Below, one piece after another: positions 53,483 through 63,450 of a DNA stretch of 64,000 bases. Numbering within the stretch: position 1 is the first letter of the stretch; the number at the start of each line of letters is the position of its first letter. The position numbers were made by a program, and so were the translations under genes. A model generated the notes under the pieces. It was not told the origin of the DNA. It worked only from the letters and a program-made list of their open reading frames with translations, and made no database searches. Source of the stretch: Elephas maximus indicus (taxonomy: Eukaryota; Chordata; Mammalia; Proboscidea; Elephantidae); NCBI RefSeq assembly GCF_024166365.1, contig NC_064821.1:48697093-48761092 (forward strand). The letters run 5' to 3'.

Positions 53483-55224
53483 AGACCTCGAGTTAGAAAA
53501 CCAAAATGGAAGAACATGCTTGGCATTTCTCAAGCTAAAAGAGCTGAAGAAAAAAGTTCAAGCCTCCAGTTGCAATATTGAAGAATTCTACGGGGAAGAT
53601 ATTGAACAACACAGAAAGCATCAAATAAAGACGGAAGGAATACATGGAGTCACTGTACCAAAAAGAATTGGTTGACATTCAGCCATTTCAGGAGGCAGCA
53701 TGTGATCAAAAACCAATGATGCCGAAGGAAGAAGTCCAAGATGCACAGAAGACACTGGAAAAAAACAGGTCTCCAGGAATTGATGGAATACCAATTGAGG
53801 TGTTTCAACAAACAGATGCAGTGCTGGAAGTGCTCACTTGTCTATGCCAAGAAATTTGGAAGACGGCTACCTGACAAGATGACTGGAAGAGATCCATATT
53901 TGTGCCCATTCCGAAGAAAGGCGATCTAGCAGAATGTGGAAATTATCAAACAATATCATTAATATTATACGCAAGTAAAATTTTGCTGAAGATAATTCAA
54001 AAATGTTTGCAGCAATACATTGACAGGGAACTGCTAGAAAGTCAAGCCATATTAGAAGAGGATGTAGAACAAGGGATATCATTGCTGATGTCAGAGGGAC
54101 CTTGGCTGAAAGCAGAGAATACCAGAAAGATGTTTACCTGTGTTTTATCGACTATGCTAAGGCATTCAACCGTGTGGATCATAACAAATTATGGATAACA
54201 TTGCGGAGAGTGGAAATTCCGGAACACTTAATTGTGCTCATGCGGAACCTGTAGATAGCCCAAGAGGCAGCTGTTCGAACAGAACAAGGGGAAACTGTGT
54301 GGTTTAAAATCACGGAAGGTGTGCGTCAGGGTTGTATCCTTTCACCATACTTATGCAATCCGTGTCCTGCGCAAATAATCCAAGAAGCTGGACTGTATGA
54401 AGAACGTGGCATCAGGATTGGAGGAAGACTCATTAAAGATCTGCATTATTTATGTGACATAACATTACTTGCTGAAAATGAAGAGGACTTAAAGCACTTA
54501 CTGATCAGGATCAAAGATTACAGCCTTCAGCATGGATTACACCTCAACATACAAAAATCCTCACGACTGGACCAATAAACAACATCATGATAAATGGAGA
54601 AAATATTGAGCTTGTCAAGAATTTAATTTTACTTGGATCCGTAGTCAATCCCCATGGAAGCAGCAGCCATGAACTCAGACAACATATTGCATTTGGCATA
54701 TCTGCTGCTAAAGAGCTCTTTAAAGTGTTAAAAAGCAAGGCTGTCACTTTGAGGACAAAGGTGCACCTGACCCAAGCCATGCTGTGTTCAATCACCTTAT
54801 ATATGCATGTGGAAGCTGAACAATGAATAAGACCGAAGAAGAGCTGATGCCTTTGATTTCTGGTGTTGGTGAAGAATACTGAATATACCATGGCCTGTAA
54901 GAAGAACCAAAAATCTGTCTTGAAAGAAGTACAGCCAGAATGCTCCTTAGAAGCAAGGATGGCAAGACTTTGTCTCACGTACTTTGGACATGTTATCAGG
55001 AGGAACCAGTCCCTGGAGAAGGACATCAAGCTTTGTAAAGTAGAGGGTCAGTGAAAAAGAGGAAGACCCTCAATGAGATGGGTTAACACAGTGGCTGTAA
55101 CAATGGGCTCAAAGATAGGAAGGATTTTGAGGATGGCACAGGACCAGACAGCATTACGTTCTGTTGTACGTAGGGTCTCTGTGAGTTGGAACTGACTCCA
55201 CGGCAGTTAACAAAAACAACCAAC
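53483..55224 (+). mobile_element. 5'-truncated RTE (BovB-like) LINE, inactive
   Basis: About 1.74 kb covering the region just before the RT domain, the RT domain and the 3' end. It ends with TTCTGTTGTACGTAGGGTCT and GTTGGAACTGACTCCACGGC, the tail that this window's SINEs share. Frames are broken several times. The block lies inside a SINE with TTTATGGG duplicated at its edges. Confidence 0.9.
53644..55054 (+). pseudogene. RTE reverse transcriptase, frameshifted remnant
   Basis: Successive frames (53644-53874, 53902-54198, 54297-54578, 54587-54826, 54863-55054) encode RTE-type RT pieces: SPGIDGIPIEVFQQ, PIPKKGDLAECGNYQTISLI, GVRQGCILSPYLCNP, LLAENEEDLKHLLIRIKDY, and LIRRNQSLEKD-like C-terminal sequence. 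The catalytic box that should read YADD is YLCD in LHYLCDITLLAENEED. Multiple stops and shifts confirm a dead copy. Confidence 0.88.
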
Positions 55225-55318
55225 AGTCTTTATGGGAACAGATCACCAGGTCTTCTCTCCCATGGAGTGGCTGGTGGGTTCAAATTGCTGAGTGCTTAAC
55301 CATTGTGCCAACAGGGTT

Positions 55319-55795
55319 GTGAATTGACCTGGGTATTTGTGAAATAGAAACTCCACCATATGAAGTGCTGTGCACTTGAATCCAAGCTTTAAGACTCTAG
55401 GGCTTATGAATTCAGGTCATTTGGTCATTCACACTTGTGTTCCTGAGGGAGGGAGTCTGGGGCAGTATGTGGTGACGAGCGTGTCTCTGGAGTCCACTGT
55501 GGGCTCAGCTCCTGGCCCACCCTGGCTGGCCTGGTCACTTAACCTCCTTCTTCACGTGCACAGACAGCCTCAGTCCCTGCAGGGTGGGAGAGCTGTGCAT
55601 GTGAATAGGAGTGGTGAAGAAGGGGCTTGAGCCATGCACCCACCCGCAGCAAGCATTAGTATAGTCACGGTCGTTATTCCGGGTGCTGGGTTTTGGCTCT
55701 GTGTTCCCTGAGTTACTTCCTTACTTCCTTTCACCCTCACGGTAACCCTGTCCACCTGCCAACCAGACGTCTCTACCGGAGTGTCTGAAGTGTAG
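55319..55795. other. Intron 3, no feature recognised
   Basis: Unique-looking sequence with no exon or transposon recognised. Confidence 0.4.
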
Positions 55796-55799
55796 ACCT

Positions 55800-56450
55800 A
55801 CCTGAAACGGAGCTCATGACTCCTCTCCCAGTGAGCGGCTTCTCCCCCAATCTTCCTTTCTCTGTAAATGGCACCCCCCGCCTCCGCCTCAGCCTGTTGC
55901 TGAGCCCAGAGTTCTAGGTGTTATCATTGGTTCCTCCTTGTTGCTTGTGAGTACCACACTCAATCAGCAAGCCCAGTCAGTGCCCTCTCCAGAGCTCACT
56001 TTGCATCTTCCACTCCATCTTCATTATCTTCATCCACCCCCTCCCCAGGTCTCTCTACCTCCCGGCAACTGCAGGGGCTTTCCTACAGCCTTCTCCCCCA
56101 GCAGGCCAGGACCACTTCTAAATACAGATCAGCTCTTGTTCTCCTGCTGCAGACCCTCAGTGGCTCTCCTGGAATTTGGGATAAAGCCTGCCTCCTGACC
56201 TTGTCCTCCTGCACCCCTGCAGCCGTCTCTAACCTCACCCCATCTGCTCCCTTCTGCTCACCTTTGCCCCTGCATGCCCAACCCTTTACTGCCTCAGGCT
56301 TTTGCACAGGAGGTTCCTGCATTCACAGGGCTCCCCTGGCTTTGTGCACGGCTGGCTTTCTCCCCCTCAGGTCTCAGAGGGGCCTTCTTGTTTATCCTCA
56401 ATAAGTAACCTCCCATTATCCCCTGTCTCAATATCTTTCCCTCCCTCCCT
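55800..56450 (+). repeat. L2 LINE, 3' part
   Basis: AGGCTTTTGCACAGGAGGTT, TCTCAGAGGGGCCTTCTTG, AATTTGGGATAAAGCCTGCC and CTTGTCCTCCTGCACCCCTG are L2-type phrases in sense order. Confidence 0.75.
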
Positions 56451-56539
56451 CCCTTCAGTGGCAGCTGAGGCAGGGACCTCGCCTGTCCCCTCAGCGCCTA
56501 AACATTGCCTGGCACATATGGGCATCTAGTATAATGGGG

Positions 56540-56665
56540 TTCCATTTGTTGGCCCCGTCGAATGGCAGGATGTAGAAATGGGCTCAGACGCCAAGTAACT
56601 CACCCAAGAGCACACAGCAGGAGCCAGCCGGCAGACTCAGGCCCTAACTATAATGCTGTGGCCTC
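56540..56665 (+). repeat. MIR SINE (partial)
   Basis: GAAATGGGCTCAGACGCCAA and AGTAACTCACCCAAGAGCAC fit a MIR. Confidence 0.6.
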
Positions 56666-56971
56666 TGAGAGTGGCCTGTGCCAGATGGGGCTGAGCAAGA
56701 GGGGTCACTGCTGGGCACCCAGACCAACGCCATGCAGGTCCCTGGAGGCCCAGGAATGACACTTCCCTCAGAGTGGCTTTCAGGGGAGGGCGGTGGCTCA
56801 GAGACCTCCTTCCTTGTCTGGTGGAGGCTTGCTCCAGCATTGCTGGTTTTTACAGGCTTCCTGGACTGGGGGTGAAGAAGCCAGGACAAGGATGTGGGTA
56901 GGGGTCTTGGTGCCCGTGGGAAAGCTGACATGGGGGCCCCCTGACAATCTCTCATCTCCCCTCCTGCCCAG

Positions 56972-57241
56972 GCCGCACGAGCTTCTATGAGGAGTATGGC
57001 GTCATCCGTGACGTCCTCCAGAACCACCTGACTGAGATCCTCACCCTTGTGGCCATGGAGCTGCCCTACAACGTCAGTGACACAGGGGCCGTGCTGCGGC
57101 ACAAGCTCCAGGCTTTCCAGGCACTGCGGGGCCTGCGGAAGGGCAGCGCCGTGGTGGGCCAGTACCAGGCCTACGGCGAGCAGGTGCGCAGGGAGCTGCA
57201 GAAGCCAGACAGCTTCCAGAGCCTGACACCAACCTTTGCAG
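56972..57241 (+). CDS. H6PD: H6PD coding exon 4 (residues 246-336)
   Basis: 270 nt after the acceptor CCTGCCCAG, beginning in phase 1 to complete Gly246, then RTSFYEEYGVIRDVLQNHL, a strongly conserved G6PD segment. It has a predicted N-glycosylation site at N279 (NVS) and ends in LTPTFA plus one base of Gly336 before GTGGGC. The G6PD family uses the aspartate and histidine in this FYEEYGVIRDVLQNHL block for substrate contact. The exon is intact. It lies 19.5 kb from exon 3. Confidence 0.95.
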
Positions 57242-57689
57242 GTGGGCTTTGGGGCCGCCCGACCCACCGGAGCACCTCCCAAACCCAGGAGCCCTTGGTT
57301 TGGGTTGGAAGGGACCTGAGGTGGGGATTTCCACAAGGGGCTCAGTGGCAAGTGTGAACTGCCCCACCTGGGTCTCTGGTCTCTAACAGCTTAAAACACT
57401 ACATCCCTGCTGGCCCCTCAGGGTGAAGGGCGTCCCTATGGTCTCCACGCCAGCCTCAGTTAGTCCAGGTTCACAGGTGTTCACTGGGGCTGGCTGTGTC
57501 AGACCCAGGCATGGAGCTTATGCCAAGCCACTAAATGGGCAGCAGACCTGCCCAGCCACAGTGGGGACCCTCCAGTGGGCAGACCCCTGGCTGGCCAGAC
57601 AGATGCCACCAGAGCCATCTGGGAGAGCCCTGGGGGAGCCTGTCTTCCTGGAGGACAGCAGGCAATCACCACCACAGCACGAACAGCAG

Positions 57690-57850
57690 CTGTTTATTGA
57701 GCACTCACTGCGTACCAAGCATTTTCACACCTTATCTCATTTAATCCTCACACGCACACACACCCATGCGGCAGGTAAGATTATTACCCCATTTTATAGA
57801 TGAGGAAAGGTGAGGTTCGTGAAGTCATGAAATGTGCCATGGTCGTGCGG
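57690..57850 (-). repeat. MIR SINE
   Basis: TTATTGAGCACTCACTGCGT, ACCTTATCTCATTTAATCCT and ATTTTATAGATGAGGAAAGG are MIR phrases. The strand is uncertain. Confidence 0.7.
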
Positions 57851-58302
57851 AGAGAACGTGGGAAACCAGGTTTGGAGGGTGGGTCTGGCGCACAGTCAGA
57901 GTCTGGCTCTCACTACCAGGCTCCTGCTGCCGTCCACCTTACCCTGCAGACCACTCGTTAGTGACCCCTGGCCCCCCTGCATCTGACTTCGCTTGAGGCA
58001 CATGCACATCCCGAGTGCTCCACAAATAGAAGGGAAGCCCTTTTCTCTGTAGGACCCCCCAAGAGTCAGAACCTCCCCACCCTGCCCCATGACAAGACTT
58101 CTCCTTTTAGAGTCTCGAGGCTGGCAACGCTCAGCCCAGCTCTCCATGTTGTGTGGACTGTAACTTTATGAGGCGCCTCAAAGGAGGTGGGTGTCCCAGC
58201 GATGTGAAGGCCCAGGGGCCGACATTCTCAGTCTGGCAGGAAAGAGACTGGAGTGGGGGCGGGGGCGAAAGGTCGGGGAATCAGTAGAGGCTGTACCATA
58301 TA

Positions 58303-58508
58303 GGTACCAGCTGCCGTGGAGCCAGTTCCAACTCACGGAGACGCCACGTGTGTCAGAGTAGAACTGTGCTCCACTGAGTTTTTAATGGCTGATTTTTTTG
58401 GAAGTAGAGTGCCAGGCATTTCTTCCAAGGCACCTCTGGGTGGACTTGAACCTCCAACTTTTGGTTAGCAGCTGAGCATGTTCACCTTTTGCACCCCAGG
58501 GACTCCTA
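58303..58508 (-). repeat. AfroSINE, long type, antisense, close to H6PD exon 5
   Basis: Tail complement GCCGTGGAGCCAGTTCCAAC and head complement TTTGCACCCCAGGGACTCC. It sits in the last quarter of intron 4, just before the exon 5 acceptor. Confidence 0.9.
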
Positions 58509-58619
58509 GTACAGGGCAAGGGCCTCTCAGGCAGTGGGGTGGCCCAAGGAGGGGCTCAGAGAGGGCAGTGTCCTTGTACTGTGCTGGAGTGTCACCCCTC
58601 CTGCTCTCTGTCCCCTCAG

Positions 58620-59983
58620 GTGTCCTTGTTCATATTGACAATGTTCGCTGGGAGGGCGTCCCTTTCGTCCTGATGTCCGGCAAAGCCTTGGATGAGAGAG
58701 TGGGCTATGTGCGGGTCCTCTTCAGGAACCAGGCATACTGTGCCCAGAGCGAGAGGCACTGGGCCGCGGGCCAGAGCCAGTGCCTGCCTCGGCAGGTTGT
58801 CTTCTACATTGGGCATGGCGACCTGGGCAGCCCCGCTGTGCTGGTCAGCCGGAACCTGCCCAGGCCCACGCTGCCCTCTGACAGCTGGAAGGAGGTGGAA
58901 GGCCGGCCTGGGCTCCGCCTCTTTGGCTGCCCTCTGTCTGATTTCTATGCCTATAGCCCCGTGAGGGAGCGGGATGCCTACTCCATCCTCATCTCACACA
59001 TCTTCCATGGCCGCAAGGACTCCTTCATCACCACGGAGAACCTGCTGGCTTCCTGGCATTTCTGGACGCCCCTGCTGGACAGCCTGGCCCGTGAGGCCCC
59101 ACGCCACTACCCGGGAGGAGCCAAGAATGAGCACTTGTTGGACTTTGAGTTCAGTGGCAGCCAGCTGTCCTTTTCCCAGCAGCAGCTGGAGCAGCTGGTG
59201 CCTGGACCTGGTGCTGCCCCAATGCCCCGTGACTTCCGGGTCCTCAAGGCCACGTACCGTGAGAGCCCACTGATCTTGGCCTGGGCCGAGGAGCTGATCG
59301 CTAAGCTGGCCAATGACATTGAGGCCACAGCTATGCGAGCAGTGCAGCGCTTTGGTGAGTTCCACCTGGCCCTCTCAGGTGGCTCAAGCCCTGTGGCCCT
59401 GTTCCAGCAGCTGGCCCTGCAGCACTTTGGCTTCCCCTGGGCCCATACACATCTGTGGCTGGTGGACGAGCGCTGCGTCCCACCCACGGACCCGGAGTCC
59501 AATTTCCGGGGCCTGCAGGCCCACCTGCTGCAGCACATCCGTGTCCCCTACTTCAATATCCACCCCATGCCCGTGCGCCTGCATCAGGGCCTCTGTGCCG
59601 AGGAAGACCAGGGCAGCCAGCTCTATGCCCGGGAGATCGCCGCCCAGGTCACCAACAGCAGCTTTGACCTGGTGCTGCTAGGCATGGGGGACGATGGGCA
59701 CACGGCCTCACTCTTCCCTCAGTCGTCTACTGGCCTGGATGGCAAGCAACTGGTCGTGCTGACCACGAGCCCTGTCCAGCCACACCAGCGCATGAGCATC
59801 AGCCTGGCCCTCATAAACCGGGCCAAGAAGGTGGCCGTCCTGGTCATAGGCAGGATGAAGCACGAGATCACCATGCTGGTGAGCCGGGTGGGCCAGGAGC
59901 CCAAGAAGTGGCCCATCTCGGGTGTCCTGCCAACTTCGGGCCAGCTGGTATGGTACATGGACTATGAGGCATTTCTGGGATGA
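58620..59983 (+). CDS. H6PD: H6PD coding exon 5: dehydrogenase C-terminal part and 6-phosphogluconolactonase domain (residues 336-789)
   Basis: The last and largest coding exon. It completes the dehydrogenase fold (VLVHIDNVRWEGVPFVLMSG, KALDERVGYVRV) and then gives the lactonase domain that hydrolyses 6-phosphogluconolactone to 6-phosphogluconate. Visible lactonase landmarks are LSGGSSP (587-593), LVDERC (616-621) and MGDDGHTASLFP (691-702), with a predicted N-glycosylation site at N681. The protein ends MDYEAFLG at stop TGA 59981-59983. It has no KDEL-type signal, as is known for this ER enzyme. The full protein is 789 residues, close to human (791 as I recall). The open frame upstream of 58620 is intron read-through. 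Acceptor: CTCTGTCCCCTCAG. Confidence 0.96.
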
Positions 59984-62559
59984 GGACACCTGTGCCCTCT
60001 GCTGAAAAGCCCAGGCTTGCTCCCCTGCTCTCTCCCTCCCCGCTCAGCCACGTGCCCCACATGCCCTGGGTCTCTGCAGTCTGGTGCCCCAGGGCCAGAC
60101 CCCTGAAGAGGGAAGGAAGAGGCCCTCTCCATTTGTCTAGTTGTTGCAGGTAGACACAGAAACAAGGACAGGATCCATCCCTGCTCATGGGAAGCTTCAA
60201 ACCTAGGCTGGGAGAGCAAACATTCACCTTAAGAAAGAACCTACAACTGCCGTTTACACACTAACACCCACCAGCACAAAATAAGATGGTGTGAAAGTTC
60301 AAAGAGGGAGCTCAGGGACAAAGGGTAATCAGGAAGTACTTCCTGGAGGAAGTGGCCCTGGGACTAGCTCCTGTGGAACAGAAGACCACGGCCTGGAGAG
60401 GAGGGGGCCCAGCATCCACACCGGGCAGAGGCCTCGGAGGCTCTGGCCTGGCCAAGCCCTGTACCCCCTCTGTCCTTTCCCTCCTGACCCTCCACCATCC
60501 TCTCCTCTTGGTGGCTGCCTCCACCGGCTCCGTCTCTCTGGAATCCTCCCTCCTCCATCTTGTCTGTGGAGGAGGTCTGCCTGGTGCTCTGTCTCTGTGC
60601 TGCCCTTCAGAAACCACACACAGACTCCATTTGCAACGTGGCAGGTAATCACTTCGGGAAAACGGATGAGGGGCGATAACAGTTATGCAGACGCAGATAC
60701 TAGGATGCTACAGAGTTTCCAGAAGTCTCAAAGCTGTTGTTCGGAGCACCTTTCATGGTTGATGAACTTCTTTGCGTGGAGGACAGCTTCCTCAGGGAGC
60801 ACCCTTGCCCTCCGCCCCCACGCCTTCCTCTGGCCATACACCAGGAGACACAACTGAGTGCAGGTGATCAGGCCATCCCAGGGATACCCCTTTAAGAGGG
60901 CTGTTTACATCTTGGGGGACTGCTGAGTGGGTGTTCCTGCCCTCAGCCTCTCTTGTTTTACTAGGTGAGATCCCATGAAACCAGCCATTCCCTGATAGTG
61001 ACGTCAGGTGACGCTAAGCCATGCAGGCAGCTCTGATGGGATGAACGGGAGGCAGGCTTCCTGGTGGGACAGCTGTAGTTCCCAGGCAGCACGGTGGCCC
61101 TGTCATCTGTGCCAGGGAGTGGCAGTGCAGCCTCTCGGTGGTAGCACCTGAGCCTGCCCACCTTCTGCCTGCTGGCCCCTTCTGCCGCCGCTCATGTCAC
61201 CATTGACACACTCTCAAATTTGGGAAAATCAATAGGTGCCTTCTTGTTAGCATAGGTTGGGTCCCGGAGCCAGCAATACCTGCTTCTTGGAAACGCCCAA
61301 GAGGGTCTCTGAAATCTTAACAAAAAACAAATACGCGTGGTACACATTTAAATTTTATTTCAACTTTCCACATAGTTACGCCCCCCAAGGTATGACCGTA
61401 CAAGAATAAGATAGGTTTTCAGTGACTGTTATCCCTATTCTGAGTCACACTTTGTATCAGGCAAATAACACACTTTGCATGTCACACAGAATTTTGGAAG
61501 AGAGGGCTTTTGTTTGGCAAGCAAGGAGCATCCCTAAATCTTTCTCGCCTTTTGAATGTTTACACTTTCTACAAGGCTGCAGGTTGAGAAGTGTTACTTT
61601 CATTTGAGATGTTTGTATGCAAAAGGGTTGAGCCAGGGGCTCAAGGCACTCTTGTTAAAAGTCAGCTTACTCTGGTCTCCAGCGACTCAGTCCAAACAAA
61701 ACACCTCTCTTTATACGAAGATAGCTGACCTTGGCAGGACAGAACCAGGTGCCCGGGGTAGAGAATCCTACTCCCTGTTGGTGGTCAGCTTTTGAGCTGT
61801 TTTGCATCTGGTGGGTGGAGCCTCAGGAGTGGACACATGTGATTGCAGGTTAGATTCCACCTCTGACCACATGAGGGCGCTCTTGCGCCATCTTTGACCA
61901 GTTGGCCGGTTCGTGTGCGGTTATTTGCGTTTCTGCATTTTCCTTCCTGGGTCCTTGGCCCTAGCATGCCCTCATCTGTTCCTTAGGAACTTCCTCCTCT
62001 GTGCTTGCAACACCAGAGAGCGAGGGGCCTTCATGTGCCCAGGCCTCACCGCAGGGCAAGGGTGAGCAGGCTTTTGATGTCACCATTTCTGAATAACCGT
62101 GAGTCACGCTGGGCCTGAGCTAGGATATCCTGTTCTTACTCAGGAGAGTGCCTGCATCAAAATGTGCTCTTTATCTGTGACGACCGTGGGGATGAGGGTG
62201 GGGTGACGGCAAGAGATACCAAAGACTTCCTTTCCAGAATCAAGTGTTTTCTTAAAATCACATGGGGCGAGTCCACACTGAGTGACATTGTTGGTGTCCC
62301 TTTGTTCTCTGTTTCGAAGGGGACACTCAGAACCGCGCCATCTTGGCAGCTGGTCTCAAACCTCGGACCATGATCCATGATAGGAAACACACATTACACC
62401 ATGAGTGAGTACTCACATTTGTGTATAAATCTGTGTTGCAAACAGAAGATTCTCGGGGGATTCTTACCCTCAGGACCTGGGCTAACTTCTGGTTTCCATT
62501 TGAAAAAAAAATTGTTGCAATCCATTAAATTGAGTTGGTATGTAGTTTGAAAAATACTG

Positions 62560-62763
62560 CTCTTAACCATTACGTGCTCAGCTGCTAACCGAGAAAAGTT
62601 GGTGGTTCGAATGCACCTGACAACTCCTTGGAGGAAAGACCTGGCAATTTGCTTCCTTCTGTAAAGATTATGGCCCAGAAGTCTTTGGGCTCTGGGGCAG
62701 TTCTGCTCTCTTAGAGGAGGTCGCTATGAATCAAAAATCGACTTGATGGCACCCAACAACGGT
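62560..62763 (+). repeat. AfroSINE, long type, diverged head
   Basis: CAGCTGCTAACCGAGAAAAG, TTCTGTAAAGATTATGGCCC, and ATCGACTTGATGGCACCC. Confidence 0.88.
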
Positions 62764-63097
62764 CGGCTTCCTTCCCTGATGCGCAGGGCCTTTTTGGAAC
62801 TTAGCAGTGACTCTCAATCTAGGCTGCTCCCAGCGTCTTAGCTCACCCTCATAGGAGGCTGCTGCAGGGCTGGCTCAGTGGTGAGGGAATGGGATGATCT
62901 TTCTGTTAGGTGAAGGCGTGGCTCCCAGGGCTGCTAGGATCTCCGCACCTGTTCACCCGACGGGAGCGGGAGGATAGGCAGCGAAGAAGCTGTTGTCAGA
63001 GGCGTGGAGGTTACCTGAGTGATCGTTACACATCAACAGGCTCAAAACCAAACCCTTTACTTAGCACCATCTTGTTTGTTGATGTTAACTCCCCCCC

Positions 63098-63259
63098 CAA
63101 AAAAACCCCACTGCTGTCCAGTTGATTCCAACTCATAGCGACCCTATAGGACAGAGTAGAACTGCCCGGTAGAGTTTCCAAGGAGCACCTGCCGTACTCA
63201 AACTGCCAGCTTCTTGGTTAGCAGCTGTAGCACTTAACGACTTCGCCACCACGGTTTCC
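63098..63259 (-). repeat. AfroSINE, short type, antisense
   Basis: Tail complement TGTCCAGTTGATTCCAACTC and head complement ACGACTTCGCCACCACGG. Confidence 0.9.
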
Positions 63260-63450
63260 TTGTTGCTGTTAGGTGCTGTCAATTAGGTTCCGACTCATCG
63301 TGACCCTGTATGTACAGCAGAACAAAGCACTGCCCGGTCCTGCGCCATTCTCACAATCATTATCCATCTCATTGAGGGGCTTCCTCTTTTCCGATGACCC
63401 TCCACTTTACCAAGCACGATGTCTTTCTCCAGGGACTTCTCCATCTTGTT
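63260..63450 (-). mobile_element. RTE LINE, 3'-end fragment, antisense
   Basis: TTGCTGTTAGGTGCTGTCAA (tail complement), GCACTGCCCGGTCCTGCGCC, TCATTGAGGGGCTTCCTC and ACTTTACCAAGCACGATGTC. Directly adjoins the preceding SINE. Confidence 0.82.

Larger units (their letters stand above)
53375..55318 (-). repeat. AfroSINE, long type, antisense, split by an RTE LINE
   Basis: Left piece 53375-53482 (TGTTGTTGCTGTTGGGTGTC to TTGTAATTTTTATGGG), right piece 55225-55318 (TCTTTATGGGAACAGATCAC to ACCATTGTGCCAACAGG). The two pieces join into one SINE with TTTATGGG duplicated around the RTE. Confidence 0.88.
37493..56971 (+). other. H6PD: H6PD intron 3 (19.5 kb), repeat-laden
   Basis: GT (37493-37494) and AG (56970-56971) borders. 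The first ~5 kb is mostly unique and GC-moderate. The rest holds L1M pieces, four solo LTRs, SINEs, a 2.9-kb L1 (48317-51260) and a 1.74-kb RTE. The long open frames at 37.2-42 kb lack domains and are taken as chance. Confidence 0.88.
57242..58619 (+). other. H6PD: H6PD intron 4
   Basis: 1378 bp with GT (57242-57243) and AG (58618-58619) borders. It contains a MIR (about 57690-57850) and an antisense AfroSINE ending 111 bp before the acceptor. Otherwise unique. Confidence 0.85.

Noticed and set aside
58478-58619. Upstream extension of the exon 5 frame to a start at 58478
   Set aside because: It crosses the strong acceptor CTCTGTCCCCTCAG and a SINE. H6PD homology begins exactly at the acceptor, so this is intron read-through.
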